From Microbacterium sp. SY138 (lineage in GTDB: Bacteria; Actinomycetota; Actinomycetes; Actinomycetales; Microbacteriaceae): 64,000 nt of DNA. Below are positions 35,838 through 45,750 of the stretch, one piece after another (the first letter of the stretch is position 1; every line of letters starts with the position of its first letter). The notes under the pieces were generated by a model. That model did not search any database. It was given only the letters and a program-made list of their open reading frames with translations, and was not told the DNA's origin. The stretch lies in contig NZ_CP155793.1 of NCBI RefSeq assembly GCF_039729145.1, positions 3,286,001 through 3,350,000 on the forward strand. Reading direction: 5' to 3'. Position numbers and translations under genes: made by a program.

Positions 35838-37111
35838 GCGTCCACGCCGTTCAGACGCAGCATGCCGTGCCACCGCTCGCGGGCGAGGTCGGGCTGCTCC
35901 AGCGCCAGGGAGGCGTTGGCGAGCTCGATGATCCGGCTCAGGTGCGGCAGGCTGCGCGCGGAGTGCAGCCCGCCCACCATCTGAAAACCGGGCTGATGGC
36001 CGTTCATCCACGAAAGGAAGGCGACGCCCGTCTTGTAGTAGAACGTGGGAGTCGCGAAGACCTGCCTGCTCAGTTCCTCGGTCGGTCCGAGGATGCGTCG
36101 ATACCGTTCCGGGTCGCCGGCGTCGAGTGCCTGGATCGCCGCCGACGCGACCGGGGTGATCGCAGCGAAGGCGCCGAGCAGGGCGTCGGAGTGCGTGCGC
36201 ACGCCCGTTGCGTCCCCCGTGTCTTCCCCGAGTGCACGACCTGTCGCCGAGTGCACGGCCTGTTCACGCGAGGGAGCCGTCCGCTCGGCGAGATCGCGTG
36301 CAGTCGACGAGCCCGCCGCGGCACCTCCGATCAGGCTCACGTAGTTGAAGTCGTCGCCCGTGAACATCCGGACGCCCTCGGGGAGACGATCGCGTACCGA
36401 GACCTCGGACTCGGCGTTCAACAGGCTCATCTTGACTCCCGCCACCTTGTCCGGATTCTCGGCGATGATCTCCAGGAGCACGTCCGACGCCGCCTGCCAG
36501 TCGTCGGCGCCGAAGTAGCCCGCGAGCTCGGGATCGAACGCCGCACCGAGCCAATGCAGCACGACCGGAGTGGTCGCACGCGAGAGGACCTCTCGATACA
36601 CACGCCGGTAGTCGTCCGCGTCCGTCGCGGCACGGGCCAGGTGACGGGAGGCCATGAGCACGGGGCCGGCGCCCTGCTCCTCGGTGAAGTGCAGTTGCTC
36701 GAGGTAGGCGGAGATGAGCTGGTCGAGCGAGATGTGCGGTTCGGCGATGTGGTCGGTGTTGACACCCACCACGACGGATCCGCCCTCCTCACGGGCGACC
36801 TCGGCGCTGCGGGCGATCAGCTCGCGGGTGGCAGCGGCGTCCAACCCCATGTTCCGCTGCGCGGTGTCCATGGCATCGGCGACGCCGAGACCCCACGAGT
36901 ACACGTTGCGGCGGAACGCGAGCGTGGCGTCCCAGTCGATGTCGGCCGCCTGCCCGGGAGTGTTGTCGGCGTGCACCTTCGGCACGACGTGTGCGGCGGC
37001 ATACGCGACGCGGCTCTGCAGCGGGCCGGTCGGGCGCGTGTAGGTGCCGGAGTCGTTGAGGGCGACGTCAGCGACATCGCCGTTCGCGCGGAGGAGGCGC
37101 AGGGTGCTCAT
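35834..37111 (-). CDS. DUF993 protein (dihydrodipicolinate synthase-like barrel)
   Basis: 425 aa from ATG 37111 (MSTLRLLRANGDVADVALNDSG), matching DUF993, a group of DapA-like TIM barrels found beside Gfo/Idh oxidoreductases and sugar isomerases. Seen: VVVGVNTDHIAEPHISLDQLI, HWLGAAFDPELAGYFG and VAGVKMSLLN, where the Lys would be the Schiff-base residue if the family is an aldolase. Unusually there is no Gfo/Idh gene adjacent. First gene of the operon, with a perfect LacI-type palindrome 20 bp upstream. Confidence 0.88.
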   Translation of the reverse strand: MSTLRLLRANGDVADVALNDSGTYTRPTGPLQSRVAYAAAHVVPKVHADNTPGQAADIDWDATLAFRRNVYSWGLGVADAMDTAQRNMGLDAAATRELIARSAEVAREEGGSVVVGVNTDHIAEPHISLDQLISAYLEQLHFTEEQGAGPVLMASRHLARAATDADDYRRVYREVLSRATTPVVLHWLGAAFDPELAGYFGADDWQAASDVLLEIIAENPDKVAGVKMSLLNAESEVSVRDRLPEGVRMFTGDDFNYVSLIGGAAAGSSTARDLAERTAPSREQAVHSATGRALGEDTGDATGVRTHSDALLGAFAAITPVASAAIQALDAGDPERYRRILGPTEELSRQVFATPTFYYKTGVAFLSWMNGHQPGFQMVGGLHSARSLPHLSRIIELANASLALEQPDLARERWHGMLRLNGVDA

Positions 37112-37131
37112 GCTCACCTCAGTCTCGGATG

Positions 37132-37145
37132 GGAAAGCGCTTTCC
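37132..37145. promoter_or_regulatory. LacI-type operator upstream of the DUF993 operon
   Basis: GGAAAGCGCTTTCC is a perfect 14-bp palindrome with the central CG expected of LacI/GalR family sites, 21 bases before the DUF993 ATG. Either of the two LacI regulators in the region (33692 or 37353) could bind. Confidence 0.8.
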
Positions 37146-37352
37146 GAGATCATGGCATGAGACGAGCGACGATCGCAACTATGGGTGGGGATCCCACGAT
37201 CGGCCCGCTGGCAGGCAGACGATCGCGCGCGGCGGACGCTGCAGCGTGCGCGGCAGCTGCGTCGTACGATTCGACGCACAGGAGGGAGGACCGATTCGAC
37301 GCGCAGGGCCGCCGACCGGTTCGCTGCGCGGGGCGGCCGGCCCGCACGGGAA

Positions 37353-38396
37353 TCAGCGCGACGCGGTACTGGCGCGCTCGACGAGTGCCGTCGGGATGAC
37401 TCCGGATCCCTCTGCGGGCGCAGCGCCTTCGATCGCGTCCACCAGCGCTGACACCGCACACTGGGCGAGCGCGGCGAAGTCCTGCCGGATGGTGGTCAGC
37501 GGCGGGCGGTAGTTCGCGGCGTCCGGCACATCATCGAAACCGATCACGCCGACGTCTTCCGGCACCCGACGGCCGTAGTCGGACAGCGCCCGCAGCAGCC
37601 CGAGCGCCATCTGATCGTTGGCGCAGAAGACGGCGGATGCCGTGCGCAGTTCCGCGCCGGCGGCGTACCCCGAGTCAGCGCTCCAGTCACCCCGGACGAC
37701 GGCGGGCGGACGGACGCCGGCGGAGACGAGCGTCTCCCGCCATCCGCGTTCCCTCTCGGCCGACGCGAAGGAGTCGGCTGGACCGGCGAGATGATGCACC
37801 CCGCCTCCCCCGAGGGCGAGAAGCCGGCGTGTGGCTGCGGCGGCGCCGCCCGCGTGATCGCTGTGCACCGACGTGAACCCGTCCTCGCTCGGGGCGTCGA
37901 CGACCACGAGGTGCAGCCCGGCAGGCCGCTGCGCGCCGGAGACCAGGGCCGATGCCTCGTTCAGGACGATCGCACCGTCGACCTCCTGCTCCGCGAGCCG
38001 ATCGAACGCGTCAGCGACGCCGCGGGTGGCGGTCACGAGGGTCACCGCGTACCCCCGTTCCGCCGCAGCTTCGGCCGTGGCCTGCAACATCCGGGAGTTG
38101 CCGACGGTGGCGAGGGTGGTGACGACGAGTCCGATCGTCTGCGAGCGCCCGGTGCGCAGGGCTCGGGCCGCGCGGTGGGGGCGATAACCGAGCTCCGCCA
38201 TCGCGTGCTCGACGCGGACACGGGTGTCGGGGTCGACGCGGGGGCTGCCGTTGACGACCCGCGAGACAGTCTGTCCCGAGACACCGGCCCGGGCAGCGAC
38301 CATGGCCATGGACACACGTCCGGACGGGGGATTCCGACGGTTCGAACCCGATCCGTCGACGCGGTCGCGTCTGCTCTGCCCCACCTCATCCTCCAT
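37353..38396 (-). CDS. LacI family regulator, likely of galTKE
   Basis: 347 aa. HTH at about residues 30-55 (VSMAMVAARAGVSGQTVSRVVNGSP), hinge, then sugar-binding domain with IGLVVTTLATVGNSRML and VFCANDQMALGLLRAL. It diverges from galT by 118 bp that contain two sets of repeats, so galactose-operon control is the simplest reading. The 29 residues before the HTH are Arg/Ser-rich; a shorter start at MAMVAARAG is possible. Confidence 0.9.
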   Translation of the reverse strand: MEDEVGQSRRDRVDGSGSNRRNPPSGRVSMAMVAARAGVSGQTVSRVVNGSPRVDPDTRVRVEHAMAELGYRPHRAARALRTGRSQTIGLVVTTLATVGNSRMLQATAEAAAERGYAVTLVTATRGVADAFDRLAEQEVDGAIVLNEASALVSGAQRPAGLHLVVVDAPSEDGFTSVHSDHAGGAAAATRRLLALGGGGVHHLAGPADSFASAERERGWRETLVSAGVRPPAVVRGDWSADSGYAAGAELRTASAVFCANDQMALGLLRALSDYGRRVPEDVGVIGFDDVPDAANYRPPLTTIRQDFAALAQCAVSALVDAIEGAAPAEGSGVIPTALVERASTASR

Positions 38397-38424
38397 CCGC
38401 TACGACGTCGCGCGGGCCCCGCCT

Positions 38425-38464
38425 TCTATCTCAGAAGCGTGCGATCTGCCTCAGAGGCGTGCGC
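38425..38464 (+). repeat. 20-bp imperfect tandem repeat in galT-lacI intergenic region
   Basis: Units 38425-38444 and 38445-38464 agree at 16 of 20 positions and share CAG-GCGTGCG-like cores. Possible regulator half-sites in phase with the helix (two turns). Confidence 0.6.
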
Positions 38465-38474
38465 GCAACTCCGT

Positions 38475-38516
38475 CATGTTGACGTTACCACGGCGCTATG
38501 CGTACCATGTTGACGT
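38475..38516 (+). promoter_or_regulatory. galT promoter with repeated CATGTTGACGT boxes; likely leaderless start
   Basis: CATGTTGACGT occurs at 38475-38485 and 38506-38516. The first holds the -35 TTGACG (38479-38484); an 18-bp spacer leads to TACCAT (38503-38508), which puts the transcript start at about the GTG start codon 38515. No Shine-Dalgarno sequence is visible. The second box overlaps the start region and may be an operator. Confidence 0.55.
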
Positions 38517-39713
38517 GAACACGGACGATCTTCCTGAGTTGCGTACCGAGACTCTCGGCGCCGGCGTGGTCAGACGCGCCACCACCCTCGCCGACGGCCG
38601 CGACCTCATCTACTACGACGACCCCGGCACCGCGCTGGGCGCCGACCGAGCCGTCGACGCGCGCGCCCTCGACCCCCGCCCGGAGACCGCGACGATGCGT
38701 CTCGACGTGCTCACCGGCGACTGGATCACGGTCGCCGCGAACCGACAGAACCGCGTGATGATGCCCGGCGCCGACGCCGACCCGCTGGCCCCGCAGACAC
38801 CCGGAAACCCCTCCGAGGTGCCCTCGCGGTACGACGTCGCCGTGTTCGAGAACCGCTCGCCCGCGTTCGGACCTGCCCTGGCCGCAGCGACGGGCGCCGC
38901 ACCCCGGGCGTCGAACGCTCCTCGCGGGCTCGACGACCTCGCGGCCCTCGGCCTCGGCCGCACGCGCACCGCCGTCGGCCGCTGCGAGGTCGTCTGCTTC
39001 AGCCCCGAGCATGCCGGATCCTTCGGTACACAGACCGTCACCCGGGCGCGCACCGTGATCGAAGCATGGGCCGACCGCACCGCCGCACTCTCACAGCTGC
39101 CCGGCATCGAGCAGATCTTCCCGTTCGAGAACCGGGGCGAGGCGATCGGCGTGACCCTGCCGCACCCGCACGGGCAGATCTACGCCTACCCGTATGTGAC
39201 CCCGCGCACCACCCGCGTGCTGGAGACGATCGGCCGCACCGCCCCCGACCTGTTCCAGCACATCCTCGAGTCCGAGCAGGCGTCCGAGCGCGTGGTGTTC
39301 CGCGGCGAGCACTGGACCGCCTTCGTGCCGTTCGCCGCACGCTGGCCACTCGAGGTGCACCTGATGCCGCACCGCCATGTGCCCGACTTCGCCGAGACCA
39401 CTGAAGCCGAGCGTGACGAGCTCGCCCCGCTCTACCTGCGGCTGCTGCGCGGCGTCGATGCCCTCTACGACTCCCCGACGCCCTACATCGCCGCGTGGCA
39501 CCAGGCCCCCGTGCACGTCGGGCGCGACACCGTGCGCCTGCACCTTCAACTCACGAGCCCGCGCCGTGCCGCCGACAAGCTGAAATTCCTCGCCGGCTCG
39601 GAAGCGGCGATGTGGGCCTGGGCCGCCGAAGTGCCTCCGGAAGTCGGTGCCGCACGCCTCCGCGAAGCGATCGAGCGCGCCTCGCACGACCAGCCCGACA
39701 CCGGAGATTCTGC

Positions 39714-39717
<4 letters not shown>
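38515..39717 (+). CDS. galT: galactose-1-phosphate uridylyltransferase
   Basis: 400 aa from GTG 38515 (VNTDDLPELRTETLG). Signatures: LDVLTGDWITVAANRQNR near residue 65, FENRGEAIG, LPHPHGQIYAYPY holding the nucleophilic His-x-His, and LMPHRHVPDF. Transfers UMP from UDP-glucose to galactose-1-P. Stop overlaps galK by 4 bases (ATGA). The frame extends upstream to an ATG at 38488 region but the GTG matches the promoter better. Confidence 0.95.
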
Positions 39718-40907
<1,190 letters not shown>

Positions 40908-40956
40908 CAGAATGATCCATCGGGCCGCGACGACTCCGCGGCAGGAGAGGAATGCA

Positions 40957-41937
40957 ATGTCCTGGATAGTCACCGGAGGCGCCGGCTACATCGGCGCCCA
41001 CGTCGTCCGCGCTCTCGCGGATGCCGGGCTCACCCCGGTCGTGCTCGATGACCTGTCCAGCGGCGTCGAGTCCTTCGTGCCCGAGGGCGTGGCATTCGTG
41101 CGGGGCAGCATCCTGGACCGTGAGCTGGTCGAGAAGACGCTGCGCGACCACGGTGCCGAGGGTGTGATCCACGTCGCGGGCTTCAAGTACGCCGGCGTCT
41201 CGATGCACCGCCCCCTGCACACCTACGCGCAGAACGTCGAGGGCACGCGGGTGATCCTCGAGGCCATGGAGGCCGCGGGAGTCTCGAACATCGTGTTCTC
41301 CTCCTCCGCCGCCGTGTTCGGCACGCCCGATGTGGCCCTCGTCGTGGAAGACACCGCCAAGAAGCCGGCCAGCCCTTACGGCGAATCGAAGCTCATCGGC
41401 GAATGGCTGCTGCGCGACCAGGCGATCGCGACGGCGGAATCCGAGCGGCCCCTGCGACACACCTCTCTGCGGTACTTCAACGTGGTGGGTTCCGCCGATC
41501 CGACGGTCTACGACGTCAGCCCGCACAACCTCTTCCCGATCGTGTTCGAGGCGCTGCTGGCCGGGAAGACGCCCCGCATCAACGGCGACGACTACGCGAC
41601 GGAAGACGGGACGAACGTGCGCGACTACGTGCACGTCGGCGACATCGCGGCCGCCCACGTCGCGGCCGCGCAGCGTCTGTCCGACGGACGCCCGATCGAA
41701 GCCGCCTACAACCTCGGCTCCGGTGACGGACTGAGTGTGAAGCAGATCATGGATGCCGTCGCCCGCGTGACCGGCATCGACTTCACGCCCGAGATCGGCC
41801 CGCGCCGCCCCGGTGACCCCGACCGCATCGTCGCGACCGGTGAGCTCGCAGCCCGCGACCTCGACTGGACCATGCGGTACTCGGTCGACGAGATGGTGCG
41901 CACGGGGTGGGAAGCGCGGCAGGCCGCCCGCCCCTGA
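40957..41937 (+). CDS. galE: UDP-glucose 4-epimerase
   Basis: 326 aa extended SDR: TGGAGYIGAH NAD motif at residues 6-15, catalytic Ser/Tyr/Lys in SSSAAVFG and PYGESK, RYFNVVGS downstream. Ribosome binding site GGAGAGG seven bases before ATG 40957. Interconverts UDP-galactose and UDP-glucose. 49 bp after galK; converges on the GPH transporter gene with only 3 bases between stops. Confidence 0.96.
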   Translation: MSWIVTGGAGYIGAHVVRALADAGLTPVVLDDLSSGVESFVPEGVAFVRGSILDRELVEKTLRDHGAEGVIHVAGFKYAGVSMHRPLHTYAQNVEGTRVILEAMEAAGVSNIVFSSSAAVFGTPDVALVVEDTAKKPASPYGESKLIGEWLLRDQAIATAESERPLRHTSLRYFNVVGSADPTVYDVSPHNLFPIVFEALLAGKTPRINGDDYATEDGTNVRDYVHVGDIAAAHVAAAQRLSDGRPIEAAYNLGSGDGLSVKQIMDAVARVTGIDFTPEIGPRRPGDPDRIVATGELAARDLDWTMRYSVDEMVRTGWEARQAARP

Positions 41938-41940
41938 CGG

Positions 41941-43278
41941 TCAGAGGTCGCGGGAGCGGATCGGGTACGCCCAGAAGCAGAGCCAGGCGAGGGCGGTGAA
42001 CCCGAGCGGGATCACTGCGAGCATCAGCCGGATGCCGCCGTCGACGCTGTCGGGCTGCGTGTCACCGAGGGCGGCGTCGAAGCCGGAGGCCGTGAGCACC
42101 ACGGCAGCGACGATCGCCTGCAGCACCACCGAGCCGCGCACCACGAACCCGTTCACCCCGAAGTAGGCGCCTTCGCGACGGTGACCAGTGCGCACGGCAT
42201 CGTCGTCGATGATCTGCGCGAGCATGACCTCGAGCAACTGCAGCAGGCCCCCGACCCCCACGCCGACCGCGACACCGACCAGAGCCGCGCCGATCACGTT
42301 CGACGGCGCGAGGTAGCCGAGCACGGAGACCCCGAACACCGCGACGCTCCACAGCACAGCGGTGCGGGGGGAGGTGCGGCGGACGACCGCGCTCCACAGC
42401 ATGATCGACGGGATCGCGGTGGCGAAGATGGCACCGAGCAGCAGGCTGCCCTGCCCCTCCGGCGCATGCAGGGAGTAGCGCACGTAGAAGGGGATCGCGG
42501 CGAGGATCACCGCGATCGAGGTCTGCACGAACAGCGAACCGAGCACATACGGAACGAACGCCCGGTTGCGGAACGTGTACTTCAGCTGGTCTGCCCAGCG
42601 CATCGCTTCCGACGATGCCGTCGACTCCGCATCCGGAAGCCGGCGCTCGATCATCCCGCCGAAGAACGACCAGACGAGCAGCACCAGGCAGACGGCGCCG
42701 AGAACCAAGGCCATTCCTGGCCACCCGATCGCGCTGTACAGCGCAGGGGCGCCCGCGGTGCCCAGGACCATGCCGAAGATCGCGAAGATCTGTCGCGGCA
42801 CGTTGCCGCGGGCGCGTTCCTCCGTGGTGCGGAACATCTCGGGGAACAGTGCCGAGATGTTCAGCACCACCACGACGAACGCGATGTCGTACACCGCCAC
42901 GACGACCAGGAACCAGGTGATGAGGCCGGCGACGGGGAGCTCCGGCGGCATCCAGACCAGCGCGAATGCGACGACCAGCGGCACGATGCCCAGGCCGATC
43001 CACGGGATGCGCCGGCCCCACGGAGTGCGCAGTCGGTCGGAGATCGTGCCGACGACGGGGTTGAGCACGGCGTTCAGGATGCCGTGAGCGATCATCGCGA
43101 CCGCCACCCACGTGGCCGGTACGGCGAGGTGCGAGACGTAGAAGTAGACGACGAAGGCCGAGAACGTCTGCGCCATCAGCTGCGTCGGGAAGCCCGAGGC
43201 TCCGAAGGCGATCGCCTGCGACCTGCTCGGGGCCGCGTCGAGGCGTCGGTCGCGCACCCGATCGCCCAGGGAGGTCAC
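41941..43278 (-). CDS. GPH-type MFS sugar transporter (MelB-like)
   Basis: 445 aa, twelve helices. The MelB-like features are FGASGFPTQLMAQTFSAF in helix 1, the loop SDRLRTPWGRRIPWIGLG and helix 4 LVVVAVYDIAFVVV. GPH carriers import oligosaccharides or glycosides with Na+ or H+. Its ATG overlaps the ChbG-like deacetylase stop (ATGA), so it likely carries the deacetylase-pathway sugar (N-acetylated oligosaccharide) rather than galactose, even though galE is adjacent. Confidence 0.88.
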   Translation of the reverse strand: MTSLGDRVRDRRLDAAPSRSQAIAFGASGFPTQLMAQTFSAFVVYFYVSHLAVPATWVAVAMIAHGILNAVLNPVVGTISDRLRTPWGRRIPWIGLGIVPLVVAFALVWMPPELPVAGLITWFLVVVAVYDIAFVVVVLNISALFPEMFRTTEERARGNVPRQIFAIFGMVLGTAGAPALYSAIGWPGMALVLGAVCLVLLVWSFFGGMIERRLPDAESTASSEAMRWADQLKYTFRNRAFVPYVLGSLFVQTSIAVILAAIPFYVRYSLHAPEGQGSLLLGAIFATAIPSIMLWSAVVRRTSPRTAVLWSVAVFGVSVLGYLAPSNVIGAALVGVAVGVGVGGLLQLLEVMLAQIIDDDAVRTGHRREGAYFGVNGFVVRGSVVLQAIVAAVVLTASGFDAALGDTQPDSVDGGIRLMLAVIPLGFTALAWLCFWAYPIRSRDL

Positions 43279-44222
43279 CGCGCGTCTCCCCGTTGCAGGT
43301 CGCGTCCCCGCTGCAGGTCGCGCAGGTCGCGCCAGCCGATGCGCACGAGCCCCTCATCGTCGATGGCCTGCCGGACCGCGGGGTCCTTCAGCAGACGAAG
43401 CTCATATCCGCGCTTCGTCGCGCTGAAGTCCACGGCGGCGCGGAGCTCATCGTCGTCGACCATCGGATGGAGGTAGATCTCCGTGACCCCTGCCGGCACC
43501 GCGCGCAACAGCGCGATGAAGCCGTCACGCATCTGCGCGTACGTCTCCTCGTCCGGCGTGCCTTCACGCAGCAGCTCGAACGGGTGCGACCAGAGCCGGT
43601 CGATGATCTCGACGCCGGAAGCATCGGCGGCCGCTGCCGCGGCATCGAGTTGAGACTGGAGCGCGGAGTCCTCGCCCACGCCGTCCATGCTGCGGGGCAG
43701 CCGGAACGGGAGGCCGTGGCGTGCAGCGAGCTCGAACACCGGCTGGAGGAAGCCGCGTCCGGTCACGAGTCCGTAGACCGAACCCATGTGATTGTCGAGA
43801 TGCGTCACATCGACGCCGGCATCGAGCGCGGCCTGCACCTGAGCGGCGAGTTCGGCAGCGACGTCGTCGTCGGCGGCGTTCTGCTCGACGGAGAGCACTT
43901 CGGTCGGGAAGAAGCCCGCATCATCGACAAGGGTCGTGGCGGTGCCGGTGAGCGGGCGCCACCGGTAGCGCGCCCATTCGCTGGTGAGCACGAGATGCAC
44001 GCCGATATCGAGATCGGTGCGGGATGCGGCGAAGGCGAGCGCTTCCGGCGACCACGAGCACGGGACCATCACGGTCGACGAGTCGATGCTCCCGGATGTG
44101 AGCAGATCCACGATCGCGGTGTTGGCCGCGTGGCACATGCCGAAGTCGTCCGCATTGAGGATGATCGCCCGTGCGCCGGGCGGGAGGCCGAGTCGGTCGG
44201 CGAGATCGGACGGTGCGGTCAT
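43275..44222 (-). CDS. ChbG/HpnK family deacetylase (YdjC-like)
   Basis: 315 aa. N-terminal NADDFGMCHAANTAI holds the family Asp ligand, followed by GVHLVLTSEW (His) and THLDNHMGSVYG (His/Asp) that complete the metal site of carbohydrate deacetylases such as ChbG, which removes an acetyl group from chitobiose and chitotriose. Middle gene of a ROK-deacetylase-transporter operon, implying use of an N-acetylated saccharide. Confidence 0.9.
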   Translation of the reverse strand: MTAPSDLADRLGLPPGARAIILNADDFGMCHAANTAIVDLLTSGSIDSSTVMVPCSWSPEALAFAASRTDLDIGVHLVLTSEWARYRWRPLTGTATTLVDDAGFFPTEVLSVEQNAADDDVAAELAAQVQAALDAGVDVTHLDNHMGSVYGLVTGRGFLQPVFELAARHGLPFRLPRSMDGVGEDSALQSQLDAAAAAADASGVEIIDRLWSHPFELLREGTPDEETYAQMRDGFIALLRAVPAGVTEIYLHPMVDDDELRAAVDFSATKRGYELRLLKDPAVRQAIDDEGLVRIGWRDLRDLQRGRDLQRGDAR

Positions 44223-44281
44223 CGGGAGTCCTGTCGGGTGGTTCGAGCGACACTGCTCGGGCGGGCGATGTTCGGCGGGTG

Positions 44282-44337
44282 GTGTTCAGCAGGCGTTGGG
44301 GGGCGGGGTGTTCAGCGGGCGCTTTTGGGGGCGGGGG
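44282..44337 (+). repeat. direct repeat across the ROK gene stop codon
   Basis: GTGTTCAGC(A/G)GGCG followed by a G-rich tail occurs from 44282 and again from 44308; the second copy contains the ROK stop (TCA at 44312-44314 on the plus strand). A weaker third copy starts near 44267. Confidence 0.75.
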
Positions 44338-45460
44338 TGAGGATCCGGGTGAAGAGGTCGCCTCGGAGTGCGGCCGCGGCCTGGTCGACGGCGCCGATGA
44401 GCGGAGCCTCAGGCCCGAAGGAGGAGACGAGGAAACGCAGCGGGAGCTGCGCGTCATACTCGCCGGCGATGCGCTCGATGGCAGCGACGAGCACGGGATG
44501 AGCCGCCTTGCCGCCGAGGACGAACGCCTCAGGGTCGAGCACCAGCCCCACGCTTCCGGCCACGAGAACGATGCGGCGGGCGACCTCGGAGATGATCTGG
44601 AGCGCCCCATCGTCTCCGAGAGCTGCGGCCTCCAGATGATCGCGGAGAGACGCGGCGGGATCGCGACCGACGCCGAGCGCGAGGTCGCTGACGACCGCAT
44701 CGCCCACGAGGGGAGCACCGATCGGGATGGGGGTCTGCGGCAGGTACATGACCTCACCGGCGACGCCGGAGAATCCACGGTGCAGCGCGCCGTCGATCAC
44801 GATGCCCGCTCCGAGTCCGTCGTCGAGGAGCAACAGCGCGAAGCTGGTGAGGCTTCCTCCTCCGCCGCCGGTGAGTTCGGCGAGGGCCGCGAGGTTGACG
44901 TCGTTCTCGATGCGGACAGGACAGTCGAGGGCCGCGGCCAGTGCCGCACGGAAGGCGCCGCCGTCGGGACCGAGGTCGTCACGGATGCCTCCGTCAGCGG
45001 TGACGATGCCGGGCACCCCGACGACCGCGAGGTGCACGGCGCCCTTCGCCGCCTTCAACGAACGGCGGCACTCATCGACGAGCCCGACGATGTGGGCGAC
45101 ACGGTTCTCGGCGTCGGGGAAGGGCGAGTGCGCCTCCGCCCGCACGATCCCGGTCGCGTCGACCAGCACGACGTGCGCCGCGTGGTGATCGACGTGCACG
45201 GCCGCGGCGAATCCGAGGCGCGGATGCAGGGCCACACGTCCGGCGGCGGGACCCCTCGTGTCCCGGTCCACTCCCGCAGGCGCGACTGCTCCGGCGTTCT
45301 CGAGCATCCGCAGCACCTGAGTCACAGCGGTACGCGACAACCCCGTGGCGGACATCAACTCCGAGCGGGTCTGCGGGCCGCTGCGGGCGAGGGCCTCCAG
45401 GATCGCGCGGCCGTTGAGCGTGCGTAGCAGGCCCTGCGGTCCCGCGAGTGGTCTGGACAT
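44312..45460 (-). CDS. ROK family transcriptional regulator
   Basis: 382 aa from ATG 45460 (MSRPLAGPQGLL). Winged HTH at about 8-65 (GRAILEALARSGPQTRSELMSATGLSRTAVTQVLRML) joined to a ROK sugar-kinase-like domain (GVPGIVTADGG, ENDVNLAALAE). The CxCGxxGC zinc segment usual in ROK proteins is missing: the region after GVAGEVMYLP reads on without Cys, so sugar binding, not phosphorylation, is likely. A GAGGCGCCTC palindrome (45471-45480) just upstream could be its operator. Confidence 0.92.
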   Translation of the reverse strand: MSRPLAGPQGLLRTLNGRAILEALARSGPQTRSELMSATGLSRTAVTQVLRMLENAGAVAPAGVDRDTRGPAAGRVALHPRLGFAAAVHVDHHAAHVVLVDATGIVRAEAHSPFPDAENRVAHIVGLVDECRRSLKAAKGAVHLAVVGVPGIVTADGGIRDDLGPDGGAFRAALAAALDCPVRIENDVNLAALAELTGGGGGSLTSFALLLLDDGLGAGIVIDGALHRGFSGVAGEVMYLPQTPIPIGAPLVGDAVVSDLALGVGRDPAASLRDHLEAAALGDDGALQIISEVARRIVLVAGSVGLVLDPEAFVLGGKAAHPVLVAAIERIAGEYDAQLPLRFLVSSFGPEAPLIGAVDQAAAALRGDLFTRILTPAPKSAR

Positions 45461-45730
45461 AGGTGTTCCGGAGGCGCCTCTCGTTTCGCGTACTTCACCC
45501 GGCTTCTGAGGCGGGCGCAGTGCCCGCCAGCATGCCACATCGCGTCGCACCAGTCGAGACTTCGCGCCGATTCCGGTGCCGGTGAATGCCGTGGGGCAAG
45601 TCACGGTCACGGTCACGATCAGAGCCTCGAGTCGGCGCGGCTCGGCTCGAAACGGCACGGCACGGCACGGCTCGGCTCAGCTCGGCTCGAGTCGGCTCGG
45701 TGGCAACAATTCACACCCTGAGTGGTGGCG
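45461..45730. other. 270-bp intergenic region with pentanucleotide repeats
   Basis: No gene seen. GAGGCGCCTC palindrome at 45471-45480; runs of CGGTCA near 45600 and a (CGGCT/CGGCA)n pentanucleotide array at about 45634-45700; ends in the first unit of the 20-bp repeat at 45711. Confidence 0.7.
45634..45700 (+). repeat. degenerate pentanucleotide microsatellite
   Basis: About twelve CGGCT, CGGCA or close variants in a row between the ROK promoter and the HNH gene terminus. Slippage-prone low-complexity DNA; no regulatory role is evident. Confidence 0.8.
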
Positions 45731-45750
45731 TCACACTCTGAGTGGTGCCG
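45711..45750 (+). repeat. 20-bp tandem repeat across the HNH gene stop codon
   Basis: TCACACCCTGAGTGGTGGCG (45711-45730) and TCACACTCTGAGTGGTGCCG (45731-45750) are adjacent and differ at two positions. The second contains the HNH gene stop; the first is the downstream copy. Confidence 0.9.

Noticed and set aside
45461..45658. 66-residue extension of the ROK gene
   Set aside because: Runs into the pentanucleotide repeats; MSRPLAGPQG is the natural start and has the palindrome just before it.
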